From B4-G1 sp964393895 (GTDB taxonomy: Bacteria > Chloroflexota > Anaerolineae > B4-G1), in NCBI GenBank assembly GCA_964393895.1, contig CAYMWP010000132.1:1-12654 (forward strand): DNA of 12,654 nucleotides, in the 5' to 3' direction. This document shows, in pieces, positions 1 through 7,300 of this stretch. The position numbers were made by a program, and so were the translations under genes. The stretch's first letter is position 1. Each line of letters starts with the position of its first letter. The notes under the pieces are model-generated. The model made no database searches, was not told the origin of the DNA, and saw only the letters and a list, made by a program, of their open reading frames with translations.

Positions 1-398
1 TCGGCCACCCAATCGCCGGTGCCGATGGGTACGGTGGACTTGTTGATGATGACGATGGGCCGGTGGATGCGCTGGGCGACGCTGACGGCGGCGTCCTCGA
101 CGTGAGCCAGGTCGGCCTCCCCGCCGTCGCCCGAGGGGGTGCCCACGGCGATAAAGATGAATTCGGCATCCTGCATCGCCTCGTCGTAAGAAGTGGTAAA
201 GCTCAACCGCCCGGCCTCATAGTTGCGCTGCACGATCTCCTCCAGGCCCGGCTCGTAGATGGGCAGGATGCCCTTTTTCAAGTTGTCGCACTTTTGCTGG
301 TTGCGGTTGAGGCAGACGACGCGGTTGCCCAGGTCGGCCAGGCAGGCGCCGGTAACCAGGCCCACGTAACCCACACCGATGACGCAGATACTTTTCAT
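1..398 (-). CDS. UDP-glucose 6-dehydrogenase family protein, N-terminal part (runs off the window)
   Basis: This family oxidises UDP-glucose (or a related UDP-sugar) to the uronic acid with two NAD+, supplying precursors for capsule, exopolysaccharide or envelope glycans in the cytoplasm. Only the first 132 residues are present; the rest lies beyond base 1. The N-terminus has the Rossmann motif GVGYVG (residues 8-13), then PIYEPGLEEIV, the AVGTPSG segment, and INKSTVPIGTG near the break, all characteristic of nucleotide-sugar dehydrogenases. The ATG at 398 is preceded by a strong Shine-Dalgarno (GGGGAGGA, bases 408-415 on the complement). One oddity: the strand-2 end reads CLNRN, so the acidic residue that usually contacts the NAD ribose is Asn31. 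The substrate cannot be fixed from this fragment; UDP-ManNAc or GDP-mannose dehydrogenases share the fold. A MITE-like element lies just upstream and may have displaced or altered its promoter. Confidence 0.9.
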   Translation of the reverse strand, partial: MKSICVIGVGYVGLVTGACLADLGNRVVCLNRNQQKCDNLKKGILPIYEPGLEEIVQRNYEAGRLSFTTSYDEAMQDAEFIFIAVGTPSGDGGEADLAHVEDAAVSVAQRIHRPIVIINKSTVPIGTGDWVA

Positions 399-418
399 GC
401 TAATTGTTCCTCCCCAAG

Positions 419-568
419 GTTTTATCGCATTACGGTCAAAGTAACACGCTTGTTACACAGAGGAGCTCAGAGTGCTTTTCTTTGTGTATCTCTGCGTCTT
501 CTCTGCCGGATGTTGTTTATCCGCTATCTCTGTGTAACAGTGCGACTTTTGCCTCAATGCGTTTTATC
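419..568. mobile_element. MITE-like element copy A with flanking 8-base direct repeats
   Basis: The core is 427-560 (134 bases). The left end, read inward, and the right end, read inward on the complement, both start GCATT and share GG, AAAGT, CAC and finally TGTTACACAGAG. I count 27 of 33 identical positions with one 3-base gap. The core is flanked directly by perfect copies of GTTTTATC (419-426 and 561-568), which looks like a target-site duplication. A subterminal palindrome GTAACA-cgct-TGTTAC sits at 441-456, and a small hairpin CGGAT...ATCCG at 507-523. There is no coding capacity, so any movement would need a transposase in trans. It lies 28 bases upstream of the nucleotide-sugar dehydrogenase start. 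A related 90-base copy is at 4260-4349. The element family is not recognised. Confidence 0.75.
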
Positions 569-570
569 AG

Positions 571-634
571 AGGTGCCCGGCACTTGCAGGACGCCATTTT
601 CATCGAAATCGGTACCCACAAGCGCCGGGCACCT
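571..634. repeat. Long inverted repeat (REP-like hairpin) next to MITE copy A
   Basis: AGGTGCCCGGCACTT at 571-585 is the inverted complement of AAGCGCCGGGCACCT at 620-634, matching at 14 of 15 positions; the single difference could still form a G-T type pair in RNA. The 34-base loop contains a smaller ATTTTC/GAAAT-type inverted segment. There is no T-run on either side, so it is not a canonical intrinsic terminator, though it lies between the second-last and last genes and could still act on mRNA ends. GC-rich palindromes of this sort are common as dispersed REP-type repeats in bacteria. The rest of the gap (635-698) shows nothing clear beyond an AT-rich TATATTAT on the complement that could be a weak -10 for the downstream dehydrogenase. 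Confidence 0.6.
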
Positions 635-698
635 GAGCAGCAGTTACGCTGAGGATAATATACCACCAATGGCCCAATTTACCAGCCAAACGACCACT

Positions 699-1829
699 CT
701 AGTCCAGGCTGCGGCTCAGGTTGCGCACGGCGACGGCGGCGATCAGGAGGCCCAACAGCAGTATCGCCGCAGCGTGAGGCCATAGCACGTCTAGCCCGGC
801 TCCCTTGAGCATGACGCCGCGGATGATGGTCAGATAGTGATAGAAAGGGACGACCTGGGCGATGGCCTGCAATGCGCCGGGCAGATTCTTGATCCGCACC
901 ATGTAGCCGGAAAAGGTCATGTCCACCATCGCCAGCACAAAGACGAACAGAATGGCCTGCTGTTGTGTGCGCGCGACGCCAGATATGAGGATGCCGTAAC
1001 CAATCTCGGCGGCGATAAAGAGCATGGTCAGGACAAAGAGCAGCAGCAAGGAACCGCGCAGCGGCACGTGAAATAGAAAGACAGCGACGGCCAGCATGAA
1101 GAAAAAGTTCACCGCCCCGACGATGAGGGCGGGGATCGCTTTGCCGATGACCAGTTCGACGCGGCGCAGAGGCACGACCAGCAATTGCTCCAGCGTGCCC
1201 AGTTCCCGCTCGCGGGCCAGCCCGATGGAGGCCACGGTGAGCGTCACCTGGTAGATGATAAAGCCCACTTGGGCCGGTATGGAAAAGTAGCGCAAGTCGA
1301 ACTCTGGGTTAAAGCGTATGACAGTGCGCAGGTCAACGACAGAAACGGGGTTTCTCTGTAAGCGAAGCGGCAGAAACCCGGTTTCTTCAGCCAGGTCGGT
1401 GACAAAGGCAGAGATAGCTCCCTGAGCTCCGCTGAGGGCGATGGAGCCGGCGATGCTGTTGCTCCCGTCGGCGACGAGTTGCACGCTCGGCATCCGCGCG
1501 ACGTTTTCCAATCCAGCACCGAAACCGGCGGGGACGATGACGGCGAGCGTGGCTTCTCCCTGGTCGAGGAGGCGGCGCGTGTCCACCAGGGTGGCGGGGT
1601 GATAGCAGACGTTCAACTCTCGTCTGTTGTCGAGCGCGGTGATCAGTTGGCGGCTAGAGTTCGAGAGGTCGAGGTCCAGCGCGGCCACGCACAGATCAGA
1701 GATACGGGAGCCGGTGGCCTGGGCCAGCAGCATCAATTGCAGGACGGGCAGCGTGAGGATAAAGGTCGTCATCAACCAATCGCGGGAGAGTTGAACGAGT
1801 TCTTTTAACACCAGGTTCCAGATGCGCAT
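699..1829 (-). CDS. ABC-2 type transporter permease (downstream one of a pair)
   Basis: This is a 376-residue inner-membrane permease of the YhhJ/YbhR type, which forms the channel of ABC exporters for drugs, lipids or other hydrophobic compounds. One membrane segment lies near residues 19-38, followed by a large extracytoplasmic region to about 180. A membrane block follows (roughly 185-205, 232-253, 260-283, 291-313 and 351-368). The family signature LARERELGTLEQLLVVP (204-220) and the upstream NPEFDLRYFSIP motif (174-185) are both present. Residues about 148-163 are encoded by a palindromic DNA repeat (1341-1386), so part of the extracytoplasmic region is repeat-derived. It follows the other permease by 39 bases and the two probably form a heterodimer. 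No ATPase gene is in the window. The ATG at 1829 has only a weak ribosome site. Substrate unknown. Confidence 0.9.
   Translation of the reverse strand: MRIWNLVLKELVQLSRDWLMTTFILTLPVLQLMLLAQATGSRISDLCVAALDLDLSNSSRQLITALDNRRELNVCYHPATLVDTRRLLDQGEATLAVIVPAGFGAGLENVARMPSVQLVADGSNSIAGSIALSGAQGAISAFVTDLAEETGFLPLRLQRNPVSVVDLRTVIRFNPEFDLRYFSIPAQVGFIIYQVTLTVASIGLARERELGTLEQLLVVPLRRVELVIGKAIPALIVGAVNFFFMLAVAVFLFHVPLRGSLLLLFVLTMLFIAAEIGYGILISGVARTQQQAILFVFVLAMVDMTFSGYMVRIKNLPGALQAIAQVVPFYHYLTIIRGVMLKGAGLDVLWPHAAAILLLGLLIAAVAVRNLSRSLD
1341..1386. repeat. Palindromic repeat inserted in frame inside the permease gene
   Basis: Two near-identical palindromic units, AGAAACGGGGTTTCT (1341-1355) and AGAAACCCGGTTTCT (1372-1386), are separated by a 16-base spacer. 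Each unit is almost self-complementary, and the first also pairs with the second at 14 of 15 positions. Together they form a 46-base inverted repeat. The gene stays open through it and encodes about sixteen residues (EETGFLPLRLQRNPVS). The repeat lies in the extracytoplasmic region just before the conserved NPEFD motif, where an insertion could be tolerated. My recollection is that repeats of this AGAAACC/GGTTTCT type recur in Chloroflexota genomes; that is memory, not a search. Confidence 0.7.
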
Positions 1830-1832
1830 AGT

Positions 1833-1860
1833 TATGTCCGATGTTCCACGTCCAACGTCC
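1833..1860. repeat. Four-copy imperfect 7-base tandem repeat between the permease genes
   Basis: On the complement the units read GGACGTT, GGACGTG, GAACATC and GGACATA, a 7-base period over 28 bases. They fill most of the 39-base gap between the two permease genes and end three bases before the downstream ATG. The repeat leaves the downstream gene with no good Shine-Dalgarno other than the GGAC-type units themselves. Function unknown; replication slippage is a simple origin. Confidence 0.5.
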
Positions 1861-1868
1861 GGCGGAGG

Positions 1869-2972
1869 TCAGGCGAGTTTTTTCTCGAACAGTAGCAGAC
1901 CGATGACCTGGGACGCCATGCCCGTACCCAGCAGGGTCAGGGCCGGCTTCCAGAGAGCGATGGGCCCCAGTCCTTTCAAGAACACACTGCGGCAGATGGT
2001 GATAAAATGAGTGGTGGGGAGTCCCAGGGCAAAGGCGCGCGCGACAGGCTCGTCACTGATGGGGGTGATGAGGCCGGCGATGAAAAAGCTGGGCACGAAA
2101 AAGATCATCAGGATCAGGAACATTGCGGTCTGTTGGTTGCGGACAAAGTTGGCGATCACCATGCTGATGCCTAACTGCGCGAGCATATAGTTGGCCGCGA
2201 GCAGCAGGAACGAGGGGAAATCGCCACGGAAGGGCACGCGGAACCACAGTGTGGCGACGAGCCAAGTCAGGAAGACGCTCACCATGCCGCTGGTCGCGTA
2301 GGCCAGCAACTTGCCGAGCAGGTATTCGCCGCCCCGGATGGGGGTGGCGATGAGGTTTTCGAATGAGCCAGTCTCTACCTCGCGGGTCAACGCCAGGGCG
2401 AGCGCCAGGGCGGGCATACAGAGAATGACGGCCATCATGCCGGGCACCATGCTGATCAATGACTTGAGCGCCTCGTTGTACCAGGCGCGGCTGCTGACAT
2501 CGAAACTGTCAATCGTGTAGGCCGTGCGCAGGCCAGTGGTCCAGGCGGACACGCGGCTCTCCAAGAGGCCGATGGTCTGGCTGGCGGTGATGGCGTCCGC
2601 GCCGTCAACAGCGCACAGCACCTCGGCCGGGCCGCCTCTCTGGGCCATGCTGGCGAACCCGTGAGGGATCGTCAGCGCCACGTCTGCGATGCCGCGCGTG
2701 AATAGGGGCTCGATCTCTTCCCCGCGCTGCACGCGGGCGACGATAGTCAGGTCACCGTCGGCGGTGAGGGCAGCCAGAAAGGCGCGGGAGAGCGGGGTGC
2801 GATCGAGGTCGCGGACGGCGACGTCTATGTGGCTTACGTCGAAGGAAAAGACGTAAGAGAGAGTGAGCAGTAGGAAGGCCGGCGCTACGGTGACGAGGAA
2901 AAAGGTACGCGCGTCGCGGGTGATGTGACGGAATTCCTTGCGTGCGACAGCCAGCAGGCGGAGGGTGGACAT
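1869..2972 (-). CDS. ABC-2 type transporter permease (upstream one of a pair)
   Basis: This is a 367-residue integral membrane protein, the likely partner of the permease encoded immediately downstream. It has one N-terminal membrane segment (about 24-43), an extracytoplasmic domain to about 165, then a membrane block (roughly 172-196, 222-243, 254-275, 282-302 and 344-361). The motif SRAWYNEALKS (161-171) and the ABC-2 signature LTREVETGSFENLIATPIR (195-213) match the YhhJ/YbhS family. It starts 10 bases after the stop of the alanine-variant hydrolase, so the two genes are probably co-transcribed. In known systems these permease pairs work with an ATPase and often a membrane-fusion protein; neither is encoded in this window. 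The exported substrate is not determinable from sequence. Confidence 0.9.
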   Translation of the reverse strand: MSTLRLLAVARKEFRHITRDARTFFLVTVAPAFLLLTLSYVFSFDVSHIDVAVRDLDRTPLSRAFLAALTADGDLTIVARVQRGEEIEPLFTRGIADVALTIPHGFASMAQRGGPAEVLCAVDGADAITASQTIGLLESRVSAWTTGLRTAYTIDSFDVSSRAWYNEALKSLISMVPGMMAVILCMPALALALALTREVETGSFENLIATPIRGGEYLLGKLLAYATSGMVSVFLTWLVATLWFRVPFRGDFPSFLLLAANYMLAQLGISMVIANFVRNQQTAMFLILMIFFVPSFFIAGLITPISDEPVARAFALGLPTTHFITICRSVFLKGLGPIALWKPALTLLGTGMASQVIGLLLFEKKLA

Positions 2973-2982
2973 AGGTTGGCGG

Positions 2983-3774
2983 CTAACGGAGGCGACGCTG
3001 CCACTCCTCTTTTAGTTCCAACGAGTCCAGGTCGTCGCCAGCATTGAGGAAATCCATCAGCAGGCGGTTGAATTTGTTTCGCTCCTCCAACATGGGAAAG
3101 TGTTGCGTTCCGTCCATAAAGAAGGGACGCACGTTGACATCGAGGTTTTGCAGCCATTCCGGCTGTGGAGGCTGGATGAGGGGGTCGTTTTCGCCGTATA
3201 GCAGGAGCACGGGGACGTTGATGGGGGATAGTACGTGGCGTATGTCTTGCTTTAGAGCCGAGTTCACACTGTGGGTGACGGCGTTGGCATCCGCTTTGCG
3301 CGTCTCCATACTCACCTCGTCAAAGTTGGCCCGCCGCGACACCAACTTGGCCAGCGCGTCTCCGTTGCCGGAAAAGCCGGCCAGCGGTCGGTTGATGGCC
3401 GCGCCTACCAGCGGCACGTTTACCCCCATCACTTGCTTTACCCACTCTGGGGCGCGAGCGGCAAACTGTAGCGCGACCAGGCCTCCCAATGCGTGGCCCA
3501 CGATCGGGATGGGGGCTTTTTTGACCCCCAGTTTGTCCAAAAAGTTTACGAGTTGTTCGACGTATGCATCAATGTTGTAATGAGCTGAAGGCTTATCCGA
3601 GTCGCCAAAACCCCACAGATCGAGTGCGTAGGCCTTGTACCTGGCCGAAAGTCCCTCCATCGTCGGCACCCAGTAGCGCCACGACCCCAGCCAGCCGTGG
3701 ATGAGTATCAACGGCTGGCCGCGCCCGATCGCCTCGTAGTGAACGAGGCCCTCTTTGATGACTACTGCACTCAT
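2983..3774 (-). CDS. alpha/beta-hydrolase fold protein lacking the nucleophile serine (likely pseudo-enzyme)
   Basis: This 263-residue single-domain alpha/beta hydrolase has the oxyanion-hole HGW (26-28), the WGFGDSDKP segment, a catalytic-acid position in YGENDP (Asp197) and a histidine in GTQHFPMLE (His225). The nucleophile elbow, normally GHSxGG, reads GHALGG (93-98), so the serine is Ala95 (codon GCA). It is clearly paralogous to the hydrolase at 11689-12468: both begin MS..V...G.VHYE..GRG.P and share the HGWL and WGFG segments. Loss of the nucleophile with retention of Asp and His suggests either a non-hydrolytic binding role or recent decay; the open frame and preserved fold argue against simple pseudogenisation. 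A short charged tail follows the usual C-terminal helix. It sits between a single-domain receiver and the ABC-2 permeases. The Shine-Dalgarno is weak; the ATG at 3774 matches the start of the paralogue. Confidence 0.9.
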   Translation of the reverse strand: MSAVVIKEGLVHYEAIGRGQPLILIHGWLGSWRYWVPTMEGLSARYKAYALDLWGFGDSDKPSAHYNIDAYVEQLVNFLDKLGVKKAPIPIVGHALGGLVALQFAARAPEWVKQVMGVNVPLVGAAINRPLAGFSGNGDALAKLVSRRANFDEVSMETRKADANAVTHSVNSALKQDIRHVLSPINVPVLLLYGENDPLIQPPQPEWLQNLDVNVRPFFMDGTQHFPMLEERNKFNRLLMDFLNAGDDLDSLELKEEWQRRLR

Positions 3775-3806
3775 CGTCGAACTTTTACCAAGAATGTTCC
3801 CACACG

Positions 3807-4187
3807 TTATTCTGAAACTCGAGCCCGGCGCAAGATTTCCTTGACCTGGTTTGTCAGTTCGTCCGGCGCGAATGGTTTCACGATATATTCTTCTGCTCCC
3901 GAGGCCAGGCCCTGTTCGATCTCGGTTTCCTGTCCCTTGGCGGAAAGAAAGACGACCGGGATCGCCTGGGTGGCGGGATTGTCTTTCAGGTGGCGACAGG
4001 CTTCGTATCCCGTCATCTTTGGCATACGAACGTCGAGCATGATGAGATCGGGTTGCTCGTCTGAGGCCTTTTCGACGGCCTCGACCCCATTCGAGGTCAG
4101 CACCACCTCGAATCCAGCAAAGCGGAGCGTGAATCCGATCAGTTCGCGGATGTCTCTTTCATCTTCGGCAACGAGAATCTTTGTCAT
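3807..4187 (-). CDS. Single-domain response regulator (CheY-like receiver)
   Basis: This 126-residue stand-alone receiver accepts a phosphoryl group from a histidine kinase. The acidic pocket is Glu8-Asp9 (AEDERD), the phosphoacceptor is Asp52 in MLDVRMP, the switch residue is Ser82 in FLSAKG, and the conserved lysine is Lys104 in VKPF. There is no output domain, so it should act by protein contact or as a phosphorelay intermediate. I chose the ATG at 4187 rather than the longer in-frame start at 4244, because a GGAGGA site lies four bases upstream and the family begins with M-x-KILVAED; the longer version would add an unrelated basic stretch. It follows the histidine kinase, separated from it by a MITE-like element, and the kinase is the likely partner. 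Confidence 0.93.
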   Translation of the reverse strand: MTKILVAEDERDIRELIGFTLRFAGFEVVLTSNGVEAVEKASDEQPDLIMLDVRMPKMTGYEACRHLKDNPATQAIPVVFLSAKGQETEIEQGLASGAEEYIVKPFAPDELTNQVKEILRRARVSE

Positions 4188-4190
4188 AAT

Positions 4191-4196
4191 TCCTCC
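4191..4196 (-). promoter_or_regulatory. Shine-Dalgarno site that fixes the receiver start
   Basis: GGAGGA on the complement lies immediately before ATT-ATG and supports translation from 4187 rather than from the in-frame upstream start at 4244. Confidence 0.75.
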
Positions 4197-4251
4197 GGCT
4201 CTGCCCGGCGCTCGCGATTGTCGCTGTTTGGGCAGGCAGATCACATCTATG

Positions 4252-4358
4252 GTTATTTCGCATTACGGTAAAAGCAACACGTGTGTTGCAGAGCCTCAGT
4301 GCTTTTCTTTGCGCCTCTCTGTGTAACGGTGCAACTTTTGCCTCAATGCAGTTATTTC
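4252..4358. mobile_element. MITE-like element copy B with flanking 8-base direct repeats
   Basis: The core is 4260-4349 (90 bases). It is related to copy A at 427-560: the left ends share GCATTACGGT, the middle shares GTGCTTTTCTTTG, and the right ends share ACTTTTGCCTCAATGC. Copy B lacks roughly 40 internal bases found in copy A. Perfect direct repeats of GTTATTTC flank it (4252-4259 and 4351-4358), the right one after a single extra A at 4350. The right repeat contains the stop codon of the histidine kinase gene, so insertion took place at the very end of that gene. The subterminal palindrome is GCAACAC-gt-GTGTTGC (4274-4289). Where copy A has a T:A pair at the second arm position copy B has C:G, so pairing is preserved by a double change. 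In mRNA it would form a hairpin between kinase and receiver. Confidence 0.72.
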
Positions 4359-7300
4359 GCTTGCTTGGGTTTTGCGATGGCGAGAGTGAAGGTGAAGGAA
4401 CTTCCCTTTCCCAATTCGCTCTCTACCCAGATTTGTTCACCGTGCATTTCTACCAGTGATTTGACGATAGCAAGCCCTAGCCCGGTGCCCGATATCTCTT
4501 GCACCAGGGGAGTGTCGGCTCGGAAGAAGCGGTCGAATACTTTGTCCTGGTCTTCTGGCGCGATGCCGATGCCTGTATCTCGCACTGTGACGTGCACCTT
4601 TTCGCCGCACGCGCGGGCCAACACCGTGATTTCGCCGCCAGTGGGGGTGTATTGGCAGGCATTGGCCACCAAGTTGGTCAGGATCTGCGTCACGCGATCG
4701 GCGTCGGCGGAGACGTTGGGCAGATCGGGTGGTATGTCCAATTGCAGGTTCAGTTCTTTTTCTTGGGCCCGGGTCCTCATCATGGCAGTGACCCGGCTCA
4801 CTATCTCTCCTACGTTCGACACCGTGGGTAAAATTTCCACCTGGCCGCTTTCTATGCGTGAGATGTCCAGCAGTTCATTGACCAGTGCGGTCATACGGTC
4901 GGCGTTATCCTTGATGATGGATAGAAAATCTTGTTGTTTGTTCGTCAACGCGCCCACTGCTCCCATCATCAGCAGATCCGCGTATCCTTTGATCGAGGTC
5001 ATGGGCGTGCGCAACTCGTGCGAGACCGTGGAGACGAACTCGGACTTGGCTTTCTCGGCCTCCACCTTGGCGGTGACGTCGCGAAAGACCGAGACGGTGC
5101 CCAGGAACTCGTCGCTCGTCAGCACCGGCGCCAGGTGAACGCTGACGATCCGATCTCCGGTATCCAACTGGGCGGCCAGATATTCTCCCACCGCGTATGT
5201 CTCGGGCTGTTTTGCCCACCCGCTGATCGTCTCCATCCAGTCCTGAGCCTGACTGCCGTATAGGCCCAGCATCTCGCTGGTAGTGCGTCCCATGACCTCT
5301 TCGCGGGGCAGTTCCAGGATGCGACCCGCGGCCGCGTTGACCAGGATGATGTTGCCGTTGGCATCGGCCACCATCACGCCGTCCGCGACTCCTTCCAGGA
5401 TGGACTGGCTCTTGACGGCCTCGACTTGTTGATCCTTGAGCATACGTCCCAACCGCTCGGTTTGATCGCGGATCAGGTTGTAAAGTTCGGCGTTGCTGAC
5501 GGCGTTGGCGATCTGCGCGGTGGCGGCTTCGACCAGCCGCAGATGATCCTCGTTAAAGTAATCTTCCCGGGTGTGGAACAGGAGCAGTGTGCCCAGCACC
5601 GTATCACCGGCCAAAAGGGGCACGGCCAGCGCCGACCGGTACTTGCGTTTTTTGTTCCGGCTCTGCGACTTTATCCAGCGAGGATCCTGCTGAATATCGG
5701 GCACGATGGTTGATTTACGGTTCTTGATCACCCAGCCCGCCAGTCCCTCGTCCCGAGAGAAGCGGGTGGGTTTGCCGCCGACCGGCAGCTTGACTTTTGC
5801 TCCCAGCGCGGCGCGGTAGATCAATTGCCCGGATTGCGGGTTCAGCATCAAGATGGACGCCCGCTCAGCGTTCGCGGCCTCCACGACCAATTCCAGGGCG
5901 CGATTCAGCACGCGGTCCAGGTCCAGGCTGGCGGAAAGCTGGGATGCGATGCGGTAAAGCGTTTCGACCCGGTCGCGCTCTTCGGTCAGGTTCTTCATCG
6001 CCTGGGCCAAAGCCTGGGTGCGCGCCTCGACGCGTTGCTCGAGTTCCTGCGAAAAACAGCGCACCTGGTCAAAGAGGCGGGCATTTTCCACCGCCACGGT
6101 CACCTGGTCGGCCAGCGCCGAAAGAGTCGCCAACTCGGTTGGCGAAAAGCTGTGATTCTGGCGTCCTATGCACAGGATACCGACGACCTGGCTGCCGGCC
6201 GAAAGAGGAGCCAGCGCCATAGTTCCCACTTCGTCTCCTGGGAAGCCTGGGATGGGATGCGGACTTTGCGTTGCAGTGTCAACGGCCAACGGTGCTCCGC
6301 TCCTGGTCACCTCCCCCAACAACCCTTCGTCCGGGGCAAAGCTGGGAGGCGGCGTGTGTGTGAAGGTGGAGCCGTGCGCTGCCCGGAGCACGTATTCTTT
6401 TTCCTCGCTATCCAGGAGAAAGATGCTGCTGCGAGTGCACTCTACCAAGCGGGGAACCATTTCGACTACGGTGCCTAGAACCTCGTTCAGGTCTAGCTTG
6501 GCTGTGGCCGAGCGGTTGACCTCGTTGAACAGGGCCAATGTATCGGCACGCTGCTGCAATGCTTCCACCATACGGACGTTTTCGATGGCCAGCGCCGCCT
6601 GGCCGGCAAAGATTTCCAGCGCTTCGATGGCGGCCTGGTTGGGAATATAACCGTCGCGTGGTTGGTCCACCGACAAGAGTCCCTGCGTATCTCCACTAGG
6701 CCCGACGAGGGGAACTAGTAGCATATCCTGGGGATGCCACCGACCAGGTTGGCGGGGCGTGTCGTCACTTTCCTGGTCGTATATGTCCAGATGCTCTTGC
6801 CAGGCGCCTCTTTGTTCCATGGGGATATAATAGCTCTGGCTGACGCGAAATTTTTCGTCCATCACTTTTTGTATGGTCGCCCAGGGGTGTCGAACTTTTT
6901 TCATGCGTTCGAAGGCGGCGATGGGTATGCCGGCGCTAGCCACTCGCCGTTGGCACGGCGGGGCGCCTTCCAGCACGCTGATCAACACCAAGTTGAACCC
7001 AACACTTTCTTGGATGGCATAGGCGATCTCTTCCAGTATATTTTCCAAAGAGCGGTCCGAACGTAACGCCTGGCTGATTTCGAGAACCAGCGCCAATTGG
7101 TCTGCCCGGCGGCGCAACAGTTCGCTCCGTTTCAATTGGGTGTCATAGCGCTGGTTATTTCCAATAGCGATGGATATTTGGGAAGATAATCCCTCGACAA
7201 ACTCTAGTACGCCCTGATTGAACGGGGGACCCTCATCGCTTTCTAGCATAATCAGTCCGGTTGGAGATCCCAAGTAAAATACCGGCGTAACGAGCGTAGA

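Noticed and set aside
571..634. Intrinsic terminator for the permease operon
   Set aside because: The stem is strong but the loop is 34 bases and neither strand has a following T-run, so it is listed as a REP-like repeat instead.
63..785. 240-codon plus-strand open frame spanning the dehydrogenase start, MITE copy A and the permease end
   Set aside because: Overlaps two well-supported minus genes and two repeats; no domain or start signal supports it.
4188..4244. Longer N-terminus (19 extra residues) for the single-domain receiver
   Set aside because: No ribosome site for the upstream start, the added residues are unrelated to receivers, and a strong site fixes the internal ATG.
4281..5138. 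285-codon open frame on the plus strand
   Set aside because: Lies antisense to the kinase C-terminus, whose HisKA and HATPase motifs are unmistakable; the composition is Ser/Arg-rich and without a recognisable domain. It is a mirror frame of a real gene.
5797..6478. Overlapping plus-strand open frames opposite the kinase GAF region
   Set aside because: Antisense to conserved GAF sequence; arginine/proline-rich low-complexity translation typical of shadow frames.
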